Origin: Alphaproteobacteria bacterium | Lineage (GTDB): Bacteria > Pseudomonadota > Alphaproteobacteria > GCA-2731375 | DNA: 43,077 bases | Assembly: GCA_021776235.1 (NCBI GenBank) | Contig: JAJFGG010000092.1 | Location: forward strand, 1 to 43,077 | Direction: 5' to 3' | In this document: piece by piece, positions 26,650 to 34,730 of the stretch | Numbering within the stretch: the stretch's first letter is position 1 | How the letters are laid out: every line of letters begins with the position of its first letter | The notes under the pieces: generated by a model | The model's database searches: none | Told to the model about the DNA's origin: nothing | The model's input: only the letters and a program-made list of their open reading frames with translations | Program-made: the position numbers and the translations under genes

Positions 26650-27557
26650 TGAATACGGATCAGAACGGTTTCATAGGCTTTATTGGCCTGGGCGTGATGG
26701 GAGAGCCCATGTGCCACAATCTGCACAAGAAATCCGGCCAGACAGTTACCGCCTATGACATAGACCAGGCGCCGTTGGACCGGGCCCAGGCGGCGGGCAT
26801 CGTGGTGGCGGGCAGCCCAGCGGAAATCGCCCGAAGTTGCGCCACAATCTTTATTTCCATGCCCAGCGGCGTGCAACTACAGCAGATTTGCCAGGATCTG
26901 CTGCCCCATATGGAATCCGGACAGACCATCGTCGACACCACGACGGCGCCTGTCGCCCTGACCAAGGAATTGGCCGCACAGTTCCAGGATAAAGGCATTG
27001 ATTACGCCGATGCGCCTATCGCCCGCACCCGCCAGGCGGCCCGTGATGGTACCCTGGCAGTCATGGTTGGTGCCAGCGCGGCAGTGTTTGCGCGGATCGA
27101 ACCGTTGATCGCCTGTTATGCCAACGACATCACCCTGTGCGGCGAGGTGGGCAGCGGCCAGGTGGTGAAAATCCTTAACAACATGATCGTCGCGGAAACG
27201 GTAAATGCAGTGGCCGAGGCGCTGACCATTGGACGCCGCGCGGGCCTGGACGGCGCCTTGTTGCTGGAGACCTTGGCCAAAGGTTCGGCGGACAGCTTCG
27301 TGCTGCGCAATCATGGCCTCAAGGCGATGCTGCCGGGGGTCTTTCCATTGCGCGCCTTTTCAGTGAACTACATGCTCAAGGATATGCGTTACGCCATTGA
27401 ATTAGCAGAAGAGACCGATGTTGAGATAATGGGCGCCAAAACCACCAATGAGGTGTTGCAGGCGGCAGCGAAAGGGCCTTTGGCAGAGGCATACTGGCCC
27501 GCCTTGCTGGCGGTTATAGACCCCACACTGGAACCGCAAACGCCGGACGGCGATTGA
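26649..27557 (+). CDS. 3-hydroxyisobutyrate-dehydrogenase-family oxidoreductase
   Basis: This 302-aa NAD(P)-dependent beta-hydroxyacid dehydrogenase has a Rossmann motif GLGVMG at residues 13-18, a domain-closing GSGQVVKILNN with catalytic K174 and N177/N178, and a second helical domain. It would oxidise a 3-hydroxy acid to the semialdehyde or reduce the reverse; HIBADH, tartronate semialdehyde reductase and GLYR-type relatives cannot be separated by eye. The frame is open from 26439, but the ATG at 26649 overlaps the TcuA-like stop by one base and matches the family N-terminus. It is coupled to the TcuA-like enzyme. Confidence 0.87.
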   Translation: MNTDQNGFIGFIGLGVMGEPMCHNLHKKSGQTVTAYDIDQAPLDRAQAAGIVVAGSPAEIARSCATIFISMPSGVQLQQICQDLLPHMESGQTIVDTTTAPVALTKELAAQFQDKGIDYADAPIARTRQAARDGTLAVMVGASAAVFARIEPLIACYANDITLCGEVGSGQVVKILNNMIVAETVNAVAEALTIGRRAGLDGALLLETLAKGSADSFVLRNHGLKAMLPGVFPLRAFSVNYMLKDMRYAIELAEETDVEIMGAKTTNEVLQAAAKGPLAEAYWPALLAVIDPTLEPQTPDGD

Positions 27558-27650
27558 TTCTATCAAGGAAATAGGGAGCCCCGCCGCGAACTGTAGCGCC
27601 TGCAAGGCGGCGGCGGCTGACAACCATTAAAGTAGGGAGCGCAAGGCAAT

Positions 27651-28529
27651 ATGTCCCAACAGACGACTTTCGACACCATCACCTACACCACACCCCTGCC
27701 GCACGTGGCGCAAATCACTTTGAACAGGCCCAAGGCCCGCAACGCCCAGGACCTGCAAATGACCTACGATCTGAATGCGGCGTTTGACCGGGCGGCGGCG
27801 GATGACGGGATCAGGGCAATCATCCTGGCCGGGGCCGATCCGCATTTTTGCGCCGGCCATGATCTGTCCGGTGACAGCGGCAAGACCTGGGAGGATTTCG
27901 ATCAAATCCATAACTGGGGCAGCTTCGATCCGGCCGGCGCGGAGGGGCGTTTCGCCCGCGAAAGCGAGATCTACCGCGGCATGACGGAACGTTGGCGCAA
28001 TGTGCCGAAACCCACCATTGCCGCCGTACAGGGCAAATGCATCGCCGGTGGGCTGATGCTGGCCTGGGCTTGCGACATCATCATTGCCGCCGATGACGCC
28101 GAGTTTCGCGATCCCGTGGTGGAAATGGGCGTTTGCGGCGTCGAATTCTTCGCCCACCCCTGGGAAGTCGGCCCGCGCAAGGCCAAGGAGTGGCTGTTCA
28201 CGGCGGATTGGCTGGGAGCGGAGGAAGCACGGCAGCTGGGCATGGTGAACCAGGTGGTGCCCCGCGCCGAGCTGCTGACGACCGCCCTGGCCATGGCCGA
28301 ACGGATCGCAAAAAAGCCGCTGTTTGCCCTGAAGCTGACCAAGGAAGCGGTCAACCAGGCGCAGGACACCATGGGCCGGCCCGCTGCCATGTCCCAGGCC
28401 TTTTCCCTGCATCAGCTCTGCCACAGCCATAATGTCCAGGTCCACGGCATTCCCGTGGATCCCGGTGGACTACCGGAAGGCATCCGCGGCCGATTTGCCA
28501 AAAAAGCGGGCCCGGAAGCAGCCGAATGA
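27651..28529 (+). CDS. Enoyl-CoA hydratase/isomerase-family protein
   Basis: This 292-aa crotonase-fold enzyme acts on a CoA ester. Oxyanion-hole segments are FCAGHDL (residues 67-72) and GKCIAGGLML (128-137). Both glutamates used by classical enoyl-CoA hydratase appear to be replaced: the residue five before C141 of ACDI is Met, and the one after P155 in RDPVVEMG is Val. It is thus more likely another crotonase activity (isomerase, hydrolase, lyase) than a standard hydratase. AGGGAG sits about ten bases before the ATG. It overlaps the YbaK-like gene in ATGA. Confidence 0.85.
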   Translation: MSQQTTFDTITYTTPLPHVAQITLNRPKARNAQDLQMTYDLNAAFDRAAADDGIRAIILAGADPHFCAGHDLSGDSGKTWEDFDQIHNWGSFDPAGAEGRFARESEIYRGMTERWRNVPKPTIAAVQGKCIAGGLMLAWACDIIIAADDAEFRDPVVEMGVCGVEFFAHPWEVGPRKAKEWLFTADWLGAEEARQLGMVNQVVPRAELLTTALAMAERIAKKPLFALKLTKEAVNQAQDTMGRPAAMSQAFSLHQLCHSHNVQVHGIPVDPGGLPEGIRGRFAKKAGPEAAE

Positions 28530-29017
28530 TCGAGGCAATCGGTAGGCCGGCGGCGATCGCCGATATCCTGGCGGCCTCGGATCTCGATTATGAAATTATC
28601 GCCTGCGATCCTGAGCTATCAGACACGGCCGTTTTCTGCGATCATTACGGGTACGCACCGGAAATATCAGCCAACACCATCCTGGTCCGCAGCAAACGGG
28701 GCGATCTGGAGTTCGTCGCCTGTCTGGTCCTGGCCACGACCCGGCTGGACGTTAACAATGTGGTGCGTAAACGTCTCAACGCGCGCAAGGTTTCCTTCGC
28801 CTCGGCAGAGGAAACCAGGGCGATCATGGGTATGGAACTGGGCGGTGTCACCGCCCTGGGCCTGCCCGCCGGTTTGCCTTTGTGGGTTGACGCCAGAATA
28901 ATGCTGCCAGACCGCATTATCCTGGGTGGCGGCGACCGTGCTTCAAAAGTCATTGTCGATCCGGGCATTTTCCACCAGACTCCGACAACCGAGATTGTGC
29001 CGGATTTGGCTAAATGA
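28526..29017 (+). CDS. YbaK/ProX-type aminoacyl-tRNA deacylase-like protein
   Basis: This 163-aa protein is of the YbaK/EbsC/ProX-deacylase fold, whose members clear mischarged tRNAs such as Cys- or Ala-tRNA(Pro). The fold's conserved stretches are visible: ANTILVRSK near residue 50, LDVNNVVRKRL with the conserved basic residue near 80, and the glycine-rich GGVTALGLPAGLPLWVD near 110-125. The ATG overlaps the crotonase stop. It precedes selA and selB on the same strand, but a selenium link is not shown. The exact substrate is unknown. Confidence 0.85.
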   Translation: MIEAIGRPAAIADILAASDLDYEIIACDPELSDTAVFCDHYGYAPEISANTILVRSKRGDLEFVACLVLATTRLDVNNVVRKRLNARKVSFASAEETRAIMGMELGGVTALGLPAGLPLWVDARIMLPDRIILGGGDRASKVIVDPGIFHQTPTTEIVPDLAK

Positions 29018-29123
29018 ATTTCGAGCCCGTTGCGATTTCCGTCGGTTTGTCTCAAGCGGCGTTGACCGGCACTGCTCGTGCGCCTAGTGTCATGGTTACG
29101 GTGGAAAACGGCGCCCAACATAG

Positions 29124-30545
29124 ATGACCACCTTGGATTCAAAGCGTAGTAAGGACCAGAGCGATATTCCCTCGCTGGACCGCCTGTTGCGGGAACCGGG
29201 TCTGCAGCAATTGCGGGACCGGACGGGCCGGCAACTGGTGTTGGACGAGGCCCGCGCCGAATTGAACCAGTTGCGCCGGCGACGCGGCCAGGGCAAGGAC
29301 GAAGACGCCGGCATCGACCATTTGGCCCGCCGCATCGAGGCGCGGGTCGGCGCGGCGCTGCAAATGTCATTGCAGCCGGTGTTCAATCTGACCGGCACCA
29401 TTCTGCACACCAATCTGGGCCGGGCCCCCCTGGCGGAAGAGGCGATCGAGGCCATGGCGGCGGTGGCCCGTGGCGCCACCAACCTGGAATTCGACCTGGG
29501 GCGGGGACGGCGCGGCGACCGGGACGATCATGTCGAGGACTGGCTGTGCCGCCTGACCGGGGCCGAGGCGGCGACGGTGGTCAACAACAATGCCGCCGCC
29601 GTTCTATTGATGCTGAATACCCTGGCCAACCGGCGCGAAGTCCCGGTTTCGCGGGGCGAACTGATCGAGATCGGCGGCGCCTTCCGGATTCCGGAAATCA
29701 TGCGCCGGGCCGGTTGCCGCCTGGTCGAAGTGGGCACCACCAACCGCACCCATCTAAAGGACTTCACCGAGGCCGTGGGCCGCCGCACGGGCGCCCTGAT
29801 GAAGGTCCATACCTCGAACTATGTGGTACAGGGCTTCACCGCCGAGGTCGCGGATCAGGACCTGGCTGCCCTGGCCCGCCAGCACGGCCTGCCCTATATG
29901 GTCGACCTGGGCAGCGGCTCGTTGATCGACATGGCAGCGCTGGGGCTGCCCCCTGAAACCACGGTCCGCGAGACCCTGGCCCAAGGCGCCGATCTGGTCA
30001 GTTTTTCCGGCGACAAGCTGTTGGGTGGACCACAAGCCGGCCTGATTGCCGGGCGGGCGGATCTGATCACCAAGCTGAAACGCAACCCCATGAAACGGGC
30101 CCTGCGGGTCGACAAGGTGACCATGGCCGCCCTCGCCGCCACTTTGCGCCTCTATGCCCAGCCGGAAACCCTGCAGGCCAAACTGCCGACCCTGCGTCTG
30201 TTGACCCGCCCGCTGGCCGAGATCCAGGCCGCCGCGGAACGCCTGTGCCCGGCCCTGCAGAAAACGCTGGGGGATCAGGCCCGGGTTGGTATCCAGCCGT
30301 GCAGCGGCCAGATCGGTAGCGGCTCGTTACCGGTTGAAAGCCTGGACAGCGTTGCCTTGGTCATCAGCCCCAGTACGGGACGGCGCGGCACGGGCGGCGC
30401 CTTGAAGCGTCTGGCCACGGCCTTTCGCGCCCTGCCGGTCCCGGTCCTGGGCCGGATCGCCGGCGACGCCCTGCATTTCGATTTGCGCTGCCTGGAGGAC
30501 GAGACCGCCTGGTTAGGGCAATTGCCGGAACTGCGGGTAAAATAG
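29124..30545 (+). CDS. selA: L-seryl-tRNA(Sec) selenium transferase
   Basis: This PLP enzyme converts Ser-tRNA(Sec) to selenocysteinyl-tRNA using selenophosphate. It is 473 aa, the normal length. K298 in SFSGDKLLGGPQAG is the PLP lysine; FNLTGTILHTNLGRAPL and VVNNNAAAVLL are typical SelA segments, as is the N-terminal helical domain (IPSLDRLLREP). selB starts three bases after the stop, so the two are coupled. Its presence implies that selenoproteins are made, probably formate dehydrogenase. Neither tRNA(Sec) (selC), selD nor a TGA-containing selenoprotein gene was found in the window. Confidence 0.96.
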   Translation: MTTLDSKRSKDQSDIPSLDRLLREPGLQQLRDRTGRQLVLDEARAELNQLRRRRGQGKDEDAGIDHLARRIEARVGAALQMSLQPVFNLTGTILHTNLGRAPLAEEAIEAMAAVARGATNLEFDLGRGRRGDRDDHVEDWLCRLTGAEAATVVNNNAAAVLLMLNTLANRREVPVSRGELIEIGGAFRIPEIMRRAGCRLVEVGTTNRTHLKDFTEAVGRRTGALMKVHTSNYVVQGFTAEVADQDLAALARQHGLPYMVDLGSGSLIDMAALGLPPETTVRETLAQGADLVSFSGDKLLGGPQAGLIAGRADLITKLKRNPMKRALRVDKVTMAALAATLRLYAQPETLQAKLPTLRLLTRPLAEIQAAAERLCPALQKTLGDQARVGIQPCSGQIGSGSLPVESLDSVALVISPSTGRRGTGGALKRLATAFRALPVPVLGRIAGDALHFDLRCLEDETAWLGQLPELRVK

Positions 30546-30548
30546 GAC

Positions 30549-32567
30549 ATGATCATCGCGACCGCCGGGCATGTGGACCATGGCAAGACAACCTTGGTAA
30601 GAGCTTTGACCGGCGTCGACACCGACCGCCTGCCAGAGGAGAAAAAGCGCGGCCTGACCATCGACATCGGCTTCGCCTACCAGGATGTGGCAACGGCGCC
30701 TGCGCCAGACATCGGATCGGAAGCCGGCCCGAAATCCGAACCGAAATCCGAACCGGGCATCGTCATGGGCTTCGTCGATGTACCGGGCCACGAACGCTTC
30801 GTCAAAAATATGCTGGCAGGCGTTGCCTCCATTGATTTCGCCCTGCTGGTTGTGGCCGCCGACGACGGTGTGATGCCGCAAACCGAGGAACATCTGGCGA
30901 TCCTGGGACTACTGGGCATCCAACAGGGTGCGGTCGCCATAACCAAGATCGACCGGGTCGCGCCCGAACGGGTGCAGGAGGTTATGAAAGAGGTCAATGC
31001 CCTTTTGGCCGCCACACCCCTGGCCGGTTGCCCTTTGTTTCCTGTTTCGGGCGAGGTCGGCACGGGCATGGCCGAATTAAAGCAGCATCTGATTGCCGCC
31101 GCGCGCCGCCATGCCGAGCGCGCCGATGCTGGCGCACAGGGCCATTTTCGTCTGTCCATTGACCGTGCTTTTACCGTGCCCGGCGCCGGCCTGATCGTCA
31201 CCGGCGCGGTTTTTTCCGGTCAGGTCGCCGTGGGCGACCGTCTGATTTTGGCCTGTCATGGCAAAACGCAAGGCATTGAGGCGCGGGTACGCGGCCTGCG
31301 GGCCCTGGACCGCGAGGCGGACCTTGGCCGCGCGGGACAGCGCTGCGCCATTAACATTGCCGGTGCGGATTTGCATCAATCCGTGGTCAGCCGGGGTGAT
31401 TGGCTTTTGGCCGCGCCTGTCCATGCGCCGGTACGAAAATTCGACGCCCGGGTCCGGGTTCTGGAGAGCGAGGCAAGGCCCCTGGCCCATTGGACACCCG
31501 TGCATCTGCATTTGGCCGCCGCCGACATTACCGGCCGGATCGCGGTGTTGGGAGAACGCCGCATCATGCCCGGCGAGGATGCCCTGGCGCAGCTGGTTCT
31601 GGACGCTCCCATAGGGGCCCTGTTCGGTGATCGTTTCATCCTCCGTGATCAATCGGCCCAACGCACCCTGGCCGGCGGCGTGGTGATCGACCCCTTCCCG
31701 CCCAATCGCGGCCGGGCCCGGCCGGAACGTCTGGCGATGTTGCGGGCCATGGAGACCGAGGCCGCCGGCCCGGCCCTGACCGACATGCTGGCCGCAGCCG
31801 ATCAAGGCGCAAACAATGGCGTGAACCTGTCGCAATTCGCCCTGGCCCGCAACCTGGCCGATTTGGAGTTGGCGAATTTGCGGCAGATGGAGGGGCAAAT
31901 TGTCCTGGCCGCCAACGACGGCGATCTGGCCCTGTCTTTGGAGCACTGGCAGCAGGTCGAACAGGCCATTCTGACAGCCCTGGCGGCATGGCATGAAAAA
32001 CAACCCGAGGCGGTCGGACCCAACGATAACGCCCTGCGCCGCGCCTTGACGCCGCCCCCCGCGCCAGCCCTGTTGGCGGCTGCTATCGCCCATATGGTGG
32101 CGCAACGCACCATCATCCGCGACGGCATCTCCCTGCGCCTGCCCACGCACAGTCCCCGGCCCTCCGATTCCGACCTGGCATTGTGGAAAGAGGTGGCCTT
32201 GATCCTGGAGGAAGGCGGCATTCGTCCGCCGCGGGTGCGGGAGCTGGCGGAAGAGTTGAAAATGGACCCCAAGCGCATGGAAGCGTTCTTGAAGCGCTGT
32301 GCCCGCCAGGGGCGGCTCATGGCCGTGGCACCAAACCGTTTCTTTCCGCCCGCCGCTGTTCGGGAACTGGCGGATGTGGTGGAACGTTTGTGCGCGGCGG
32401 CCCCGGAAGAGGGCTTTACCGCCGCCACCTTCAAGAATGATACGGGGATCGGCCGCAATGTTGCCATCGAAGTCCTGGAGTTTTTCGATACCTCGGGGCT
32501 GACCAGGCGGCAAGGCAATGTCCGCCACCTGCGCCGCCCGGCGGCGGCAGTCTTCGGTGACAACTAA
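30549..32567 (+). CDS. selB: Selenocysteine-specific elongation factor
   Basis: This EF-Tu-like GTPase brings Sec-tRNA to UGA codons next to a SECIS hairpin. G motifs are GHVDHGKT (residues 7-14), DVPGH (77-81) and TKID (132-135). Then come the beta-barrel domains and a C-terminal row of winged-helix domains that bind the SECIS, ending in RRQGNVRHL. At 672 aa it is slightly longer than the E. coli form. About 18-20 extra residues sit between the switch region and DVPGH (around residues 48-70), with a PKSEPKSEP stretch encoded by a 12-base tandem duplication. It is coupled to selA. Confidence 0.96.
   Translation: MIIATAGHVDHGKTTLVRALTGVDTDRLPEEKKRGLTIDIGFAYQDVATAPAPDIGSEAGPKSEPKSEPGIVMGFVDVPGHERFVKNMLAGVASIDFALLVVAADDGVMPQTEEHLAILGLLGIQQGAVAITKIDRVAPERVQEVMKEVNALLAATPLAGCPLFPVSGEVGTGMAELKQHLIAAARRHAERADAGAQGHFRLSIDRAFTVPGAGLIVTGAVFSGQVAVGDRLILACHGKTQGIEARVRGLRALDREADLGRAGQRCAINIAGADLHQSVVSRGDWLLAAPVHAPVRKFDARVRVLESEARPLAHWTPVHLHLAAADITGRIAVLGERRIMPGEDALAQLVLDAPIGALFGDRFILRDQSAQRTLAGGVVIDPFPPNRGRARPERLAMLRAMETEAAGPALTDMLAAADQGANNGVNLSQFALARNLADLELANLRQMEGQIVLAANDGDLALSLEHWQQVEQAILTALAAWHEKQPEAVGPNDNALRRALTPPPAPALLAAAIAHMVAQRTIIRDGISLRLPTHSPRPSDSDLALWKEVALILEEGGIRPPRVRELAEELKMDPKRMEAFLKRCARQGRLMAVAPNRFFPPAAVRELADVVERLCAAAPEEGFTAATFKNDTGIGRNVAIEVLEFFDTSGLTRRQGNVRHLRRPAAAVFGDN
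30729..30752 (+). repeat. 12-base tandem duplication inside selB
   Basis: The unit CCGAAATCCGAA occurs twice in a row with no mismatch, in frame, encoding PKSEPKSE within an extra loop of the GTPase domain. Confidence 0.85.
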
Positions 32568-32910
32568 ACCGGGTAGCGACGCCGGATCACTCCGCGCTAC
32601 GTTGCCGATTCGTCGTGATTCGCCTATTACGGCACTCTCGCACCCTCTTGACATCGTTTGCGAAGAGCCAAGCGTCAGCCCCAGCGGCGTTATACTAGAA
32701 AATTGATTTTCAAAAAATACACATATAAATCAATATGTTACTATATACTTCTTGGTCGAATATTGTTTCGGCAGAGCGTCCGGGACAGCGACTCTGTCGG
32801 CGCCGATATCGCGTTAGTATTTTGTTAACCAAATTCTTTCAGAGTACATTAATTGTTAGCTTATGTTTACAGTTCACAAGCGAACTTGTGGATAACTTTG
32901 TGGAAAGATT
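32568..32910. other. AT-rich intergenic stretch after selB
   Basis: This 343-base stretch has no supported gene. Between about 32690 and 32760 it is strikingly AT-rich for this genome. It contains an eight-base inverted repeat (32702-32734) and, at the right end, DnaA-box-like sites. No tRNA(Sec) fold was recognised. Confidence 0.55.
32702..32734. repeat. Inverted repeat in the AT-rich patch
   Basis: ATTGATTT (32702-32709) and AAATCAAT (32727-32734) are a perfect eight-base inverted repeat with a 17-base AT-rich spacer. It could be an operator or simply part of an unwinding element. Confidence 0.4.
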
Positions 32911-32918
32911 ATGGATAA
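32887..32918 (-). promoter_or_regulatory. Cluster of DnaA-box-like sites
   Basis: TGTGGATAA at 32887-32895 is the exact reverse complement of the consensus TTATCCACA. TATGGATAA at 32910-32918 differs by one base, and TGTGGAAAG at about 32899-32907 by two. The three lie 11-12 bases apart in the same orientation, next to an AT-rich patch. They could be a replication-origin element or DnaA control of the small gene that starts at 32911. Confidence 0.4.
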
Positions 32919-33075
32919 AATGGAAAACGGAAGCTTCGGCAGTCCCTATTTGCAACGGCCCCTACGATCGCTGGATGAGGTCTTGCGAGACCAGGGTGCG
33001 GTCGCTCCGCGCGACGAAAATCCCTGCTCCGCGCCATTGGGTCAAGCGGCCCAGAGCGTGTTGCCAAAGGACTAG
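32911..33075 (+). CDS. Small ORF (54 aa), unknown
   Basis: The ATG at 32911, preceded by GGAAAG, opens a 54-codon frame ending in TAG at 33075. The product starts MDKMENGSFG, continues SPYLQRPLRSLDEVLRDQG and ends SVLPKD. A second ATG lies at 32920. The composition is protein-like and hydrophilic, with a short amphipathic helix (RSLDEVLRDQ). I do not recognise the family. A perfect hairpin follows seven bases after the stop. Confidence 0.45.
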   Translation: MDKMENGSFGSPYLQRPLRSLDEVLRDQGAVAPRDENPCSAPLGQAAQSVLPKD

Positions 33076-33081
33076 CCGGCC

Positions 33082-33102
33082 GACCAGTTGTTGCCACTGG
33101 TC
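33082..33102. terminator. Possible hairpin terminator
   Basis: GACCAGT and ACTGGTC form a perfect seven-base stem with a seven-base loop just after the small ORF; the following bases (AGACAAATTT) have only a weak T run. It also lies just beyond the 3' end of the acyl-CoA ligase gene on the other strand. Confidence 0.35.
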
Positions 33103-33128
33103 AGACAAATTTGGCCATCGCAATACGA

Positions 33129-34658
33129 CTAGATTTGCCGGCCCGCGCGTTCCCAATAGGGCTGGCGCAATTTTCTTTTGAAAATTTTCCCGGTATCCTC
33201 GCGCGGCATGGCATCGTGAAAGGTCACCTCGCGCGGGACTTTGTAGGCCGAAATATGGGCTCGCAGATACGCCTTGACCGCCTCGGCCGACAGACTGGCG
33301 CCGGATTGGGGTTCAATGGCGGCGGCCACGGATTCACCGAATTCATCGTGAGGAATGCCAAAAACGGCGCAATCGTGAACACCGGGCATGTCATGCAAGG
33401 CCGCCTCGATCTCAGCCGGATAGATGTTCACACCCCCGGATATGATCATGTCGCGCTTGCGGTCGTTCAGAAACAGATATCCGTCTGGATCCTGATAGCC
33501 GACATCGCCGTTGGTGACCATGCCGTCGCGCTCAATCTCGACCCGCTTGTCATGCTTGTTGTGATAGGTGAAATCCGACAGATCGTTCATGGTCATGTAG
33601 ATCTCGCCGCTTTCCCCCGTGGGCATGACGTTGCCGTCGTCGTCATAAACTCGCACCAGAGTGCCATCCAGGGGCCGGCCAACGGTGCCGGGCTTGGCCA
33701 GCGCATCGGCGCTGTCGGCCACGCTGACGATCCCGGCCTCGGTGGAACCGTAATACTCGAAGATTACCGGGCCCCACCATTCGATCATCCGTTTTTTAGC
33801 CTCGGGCGGGCAAGGCGCCGCACCATGAATGACATGTACCAGAGAGGACATATCGTATTTCTCTTTCACCTCGTCAGGCAGGCGCAGCATACGTACGAAC
33901 ATGGTCGGCACCACGTGCATATGGCTGAGCTTATGGGTCGCGATCGCCTGTAACAGTTCTTCCGGCTCGAAACGGGGAAGCAGATGAAGGTCGTTGCCCA
34001 GGGTCATGGCCAGGCGAGCATAGGCATTGGGCGCGGAATGATACATTGGCCCGGTCATGGCGCAACAGCCACCAGAACCGATGCCGAAAGCGCGCATGGC
34101 CAACTCACCGACCCGGGCCTGGCGGTCCGCCGACGTCGGCTCCCGCCGCACCCCCTTTGGGTTGCCCGTGGTGCCGGAGGTATAGATCATGCTGCCCCGT
34201 TGCAACGGCGGCTCCTCGGTTCGCGGGGCAAAGCTGTCCCGCCAGGCTTCCCATTCCACGGCGCCCTCGGGAACCTCGCACAATTCCGGCAATATGCCGT
34301 ACGCGCCGGCAATTTCAGGTGGCGTGGCGACAACGATCACCGGCACCCCAGGGGGCATGTGGTCGGCGATGCCGGGCAAAAGATCCGCATGCACGATGAT
34401 CGCCTTGGCGTTGGAATCCGTCAGCATATAGCCCGCTTCTTCACCTGTGGCATGCCAGTTGACCGGCACTGCATAGGCGCCGATCAAATTGCCGGCAATC
34501 ATGGTTTCCAGCATGGCAATGTCGTTACGGGTCACGGTGGCAAAACTGTCGCCATCGCCCAGGCCCAGGGAAACCAGCCCGGCGGCAGCCTTGGCGCCAT
34601 TCAATGCGACTTCTTCCAGCGGCACTTTACGGGCGCCGCTATAGACGTGATATGTCAT
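33129..34658 (-). CDS. Acyl-CoA synthetase (AMP-dependent ligase)
   Basis: This 509-aa ANL-superfamily ligase activates a carboxylic acid with ATP and CoA. The P-loop is YTSGTTGNPKG at about residues 159-169, then EYYGSTEAG, the hinge segment NGDVGYQDPDGYLFLNDRKRD, and a C-terminal lysine in EDTGKIFKRKL. The frame is open to 34721, but the ATG at 34658 gives the compact N-terminus MTYHVYSGARK. It is the last of four genes on this strand. The acid is unknown; it is of the medium-length fatty/aromatic acid type. Confidence 0.88.
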   Translation of the reverse strand: MTYHVYSGARKVPLEEVALNGAKAAAGLVSLGLGDGDSFATVTRNDIAMLETMIAGNLIGAYAVPVNWHATGEEAGYMLTDSNAKAIIVHADLLPGIADHMPPGVPVIVVATPPEIAGAYGILPELCEVPEGAVEWEAWRDSFAPRTEEPPLQRGSMIYTSGTTGNPKGVRREPTSADRQARVGELAMRAFGIGSGGCCAMTGPMYHSAPNAYARLAMTLGNDLHLLPRFEPEELLQAIATHKLSHMHVVPTMFVRMLRLPDEVKEKYDMSSLVHVIHGAAPCPPEAKKRMIEWWGPVIFEYYGSTEAGIVSVADSADALAKPGTVGRPLDGTLVRVYDDDGNVMPTGESGEIYMTMNDLSDFTYHNKHDKRVEIERDGMVTNGDVGYQDPDGYLFLNDRKRDMIISGGVNIYPAEIEAALHDMPGVHDCAVFGIPHDEFGESVAAAIEPQSGASLSAEAVKAYLRAHISAYKVPREVTFHDAMPREDTGKIFKRKLRQPYWERAGRQI

Positions 34659-34730
34659 GGAGATCCAACTGTGATCGGTTGTACGGGACGCGAGTGTGGC
34701 AAAGCCTAGGCCTTGCCGCAATCCCTGATG

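Noticed and set aside
31077-32654. 525-codon minus-strand open frame opposite selB
   Set aside because: It is the antisense of a strongly supported selB; composition is typical of a shadow frame.
32568-32910. Possible selC tRNA(Sec) after selB
   Set aside because: No acceptor stem, long variable arm or UCA anticodon loop could be folded by eye in this AT-rich stretch.
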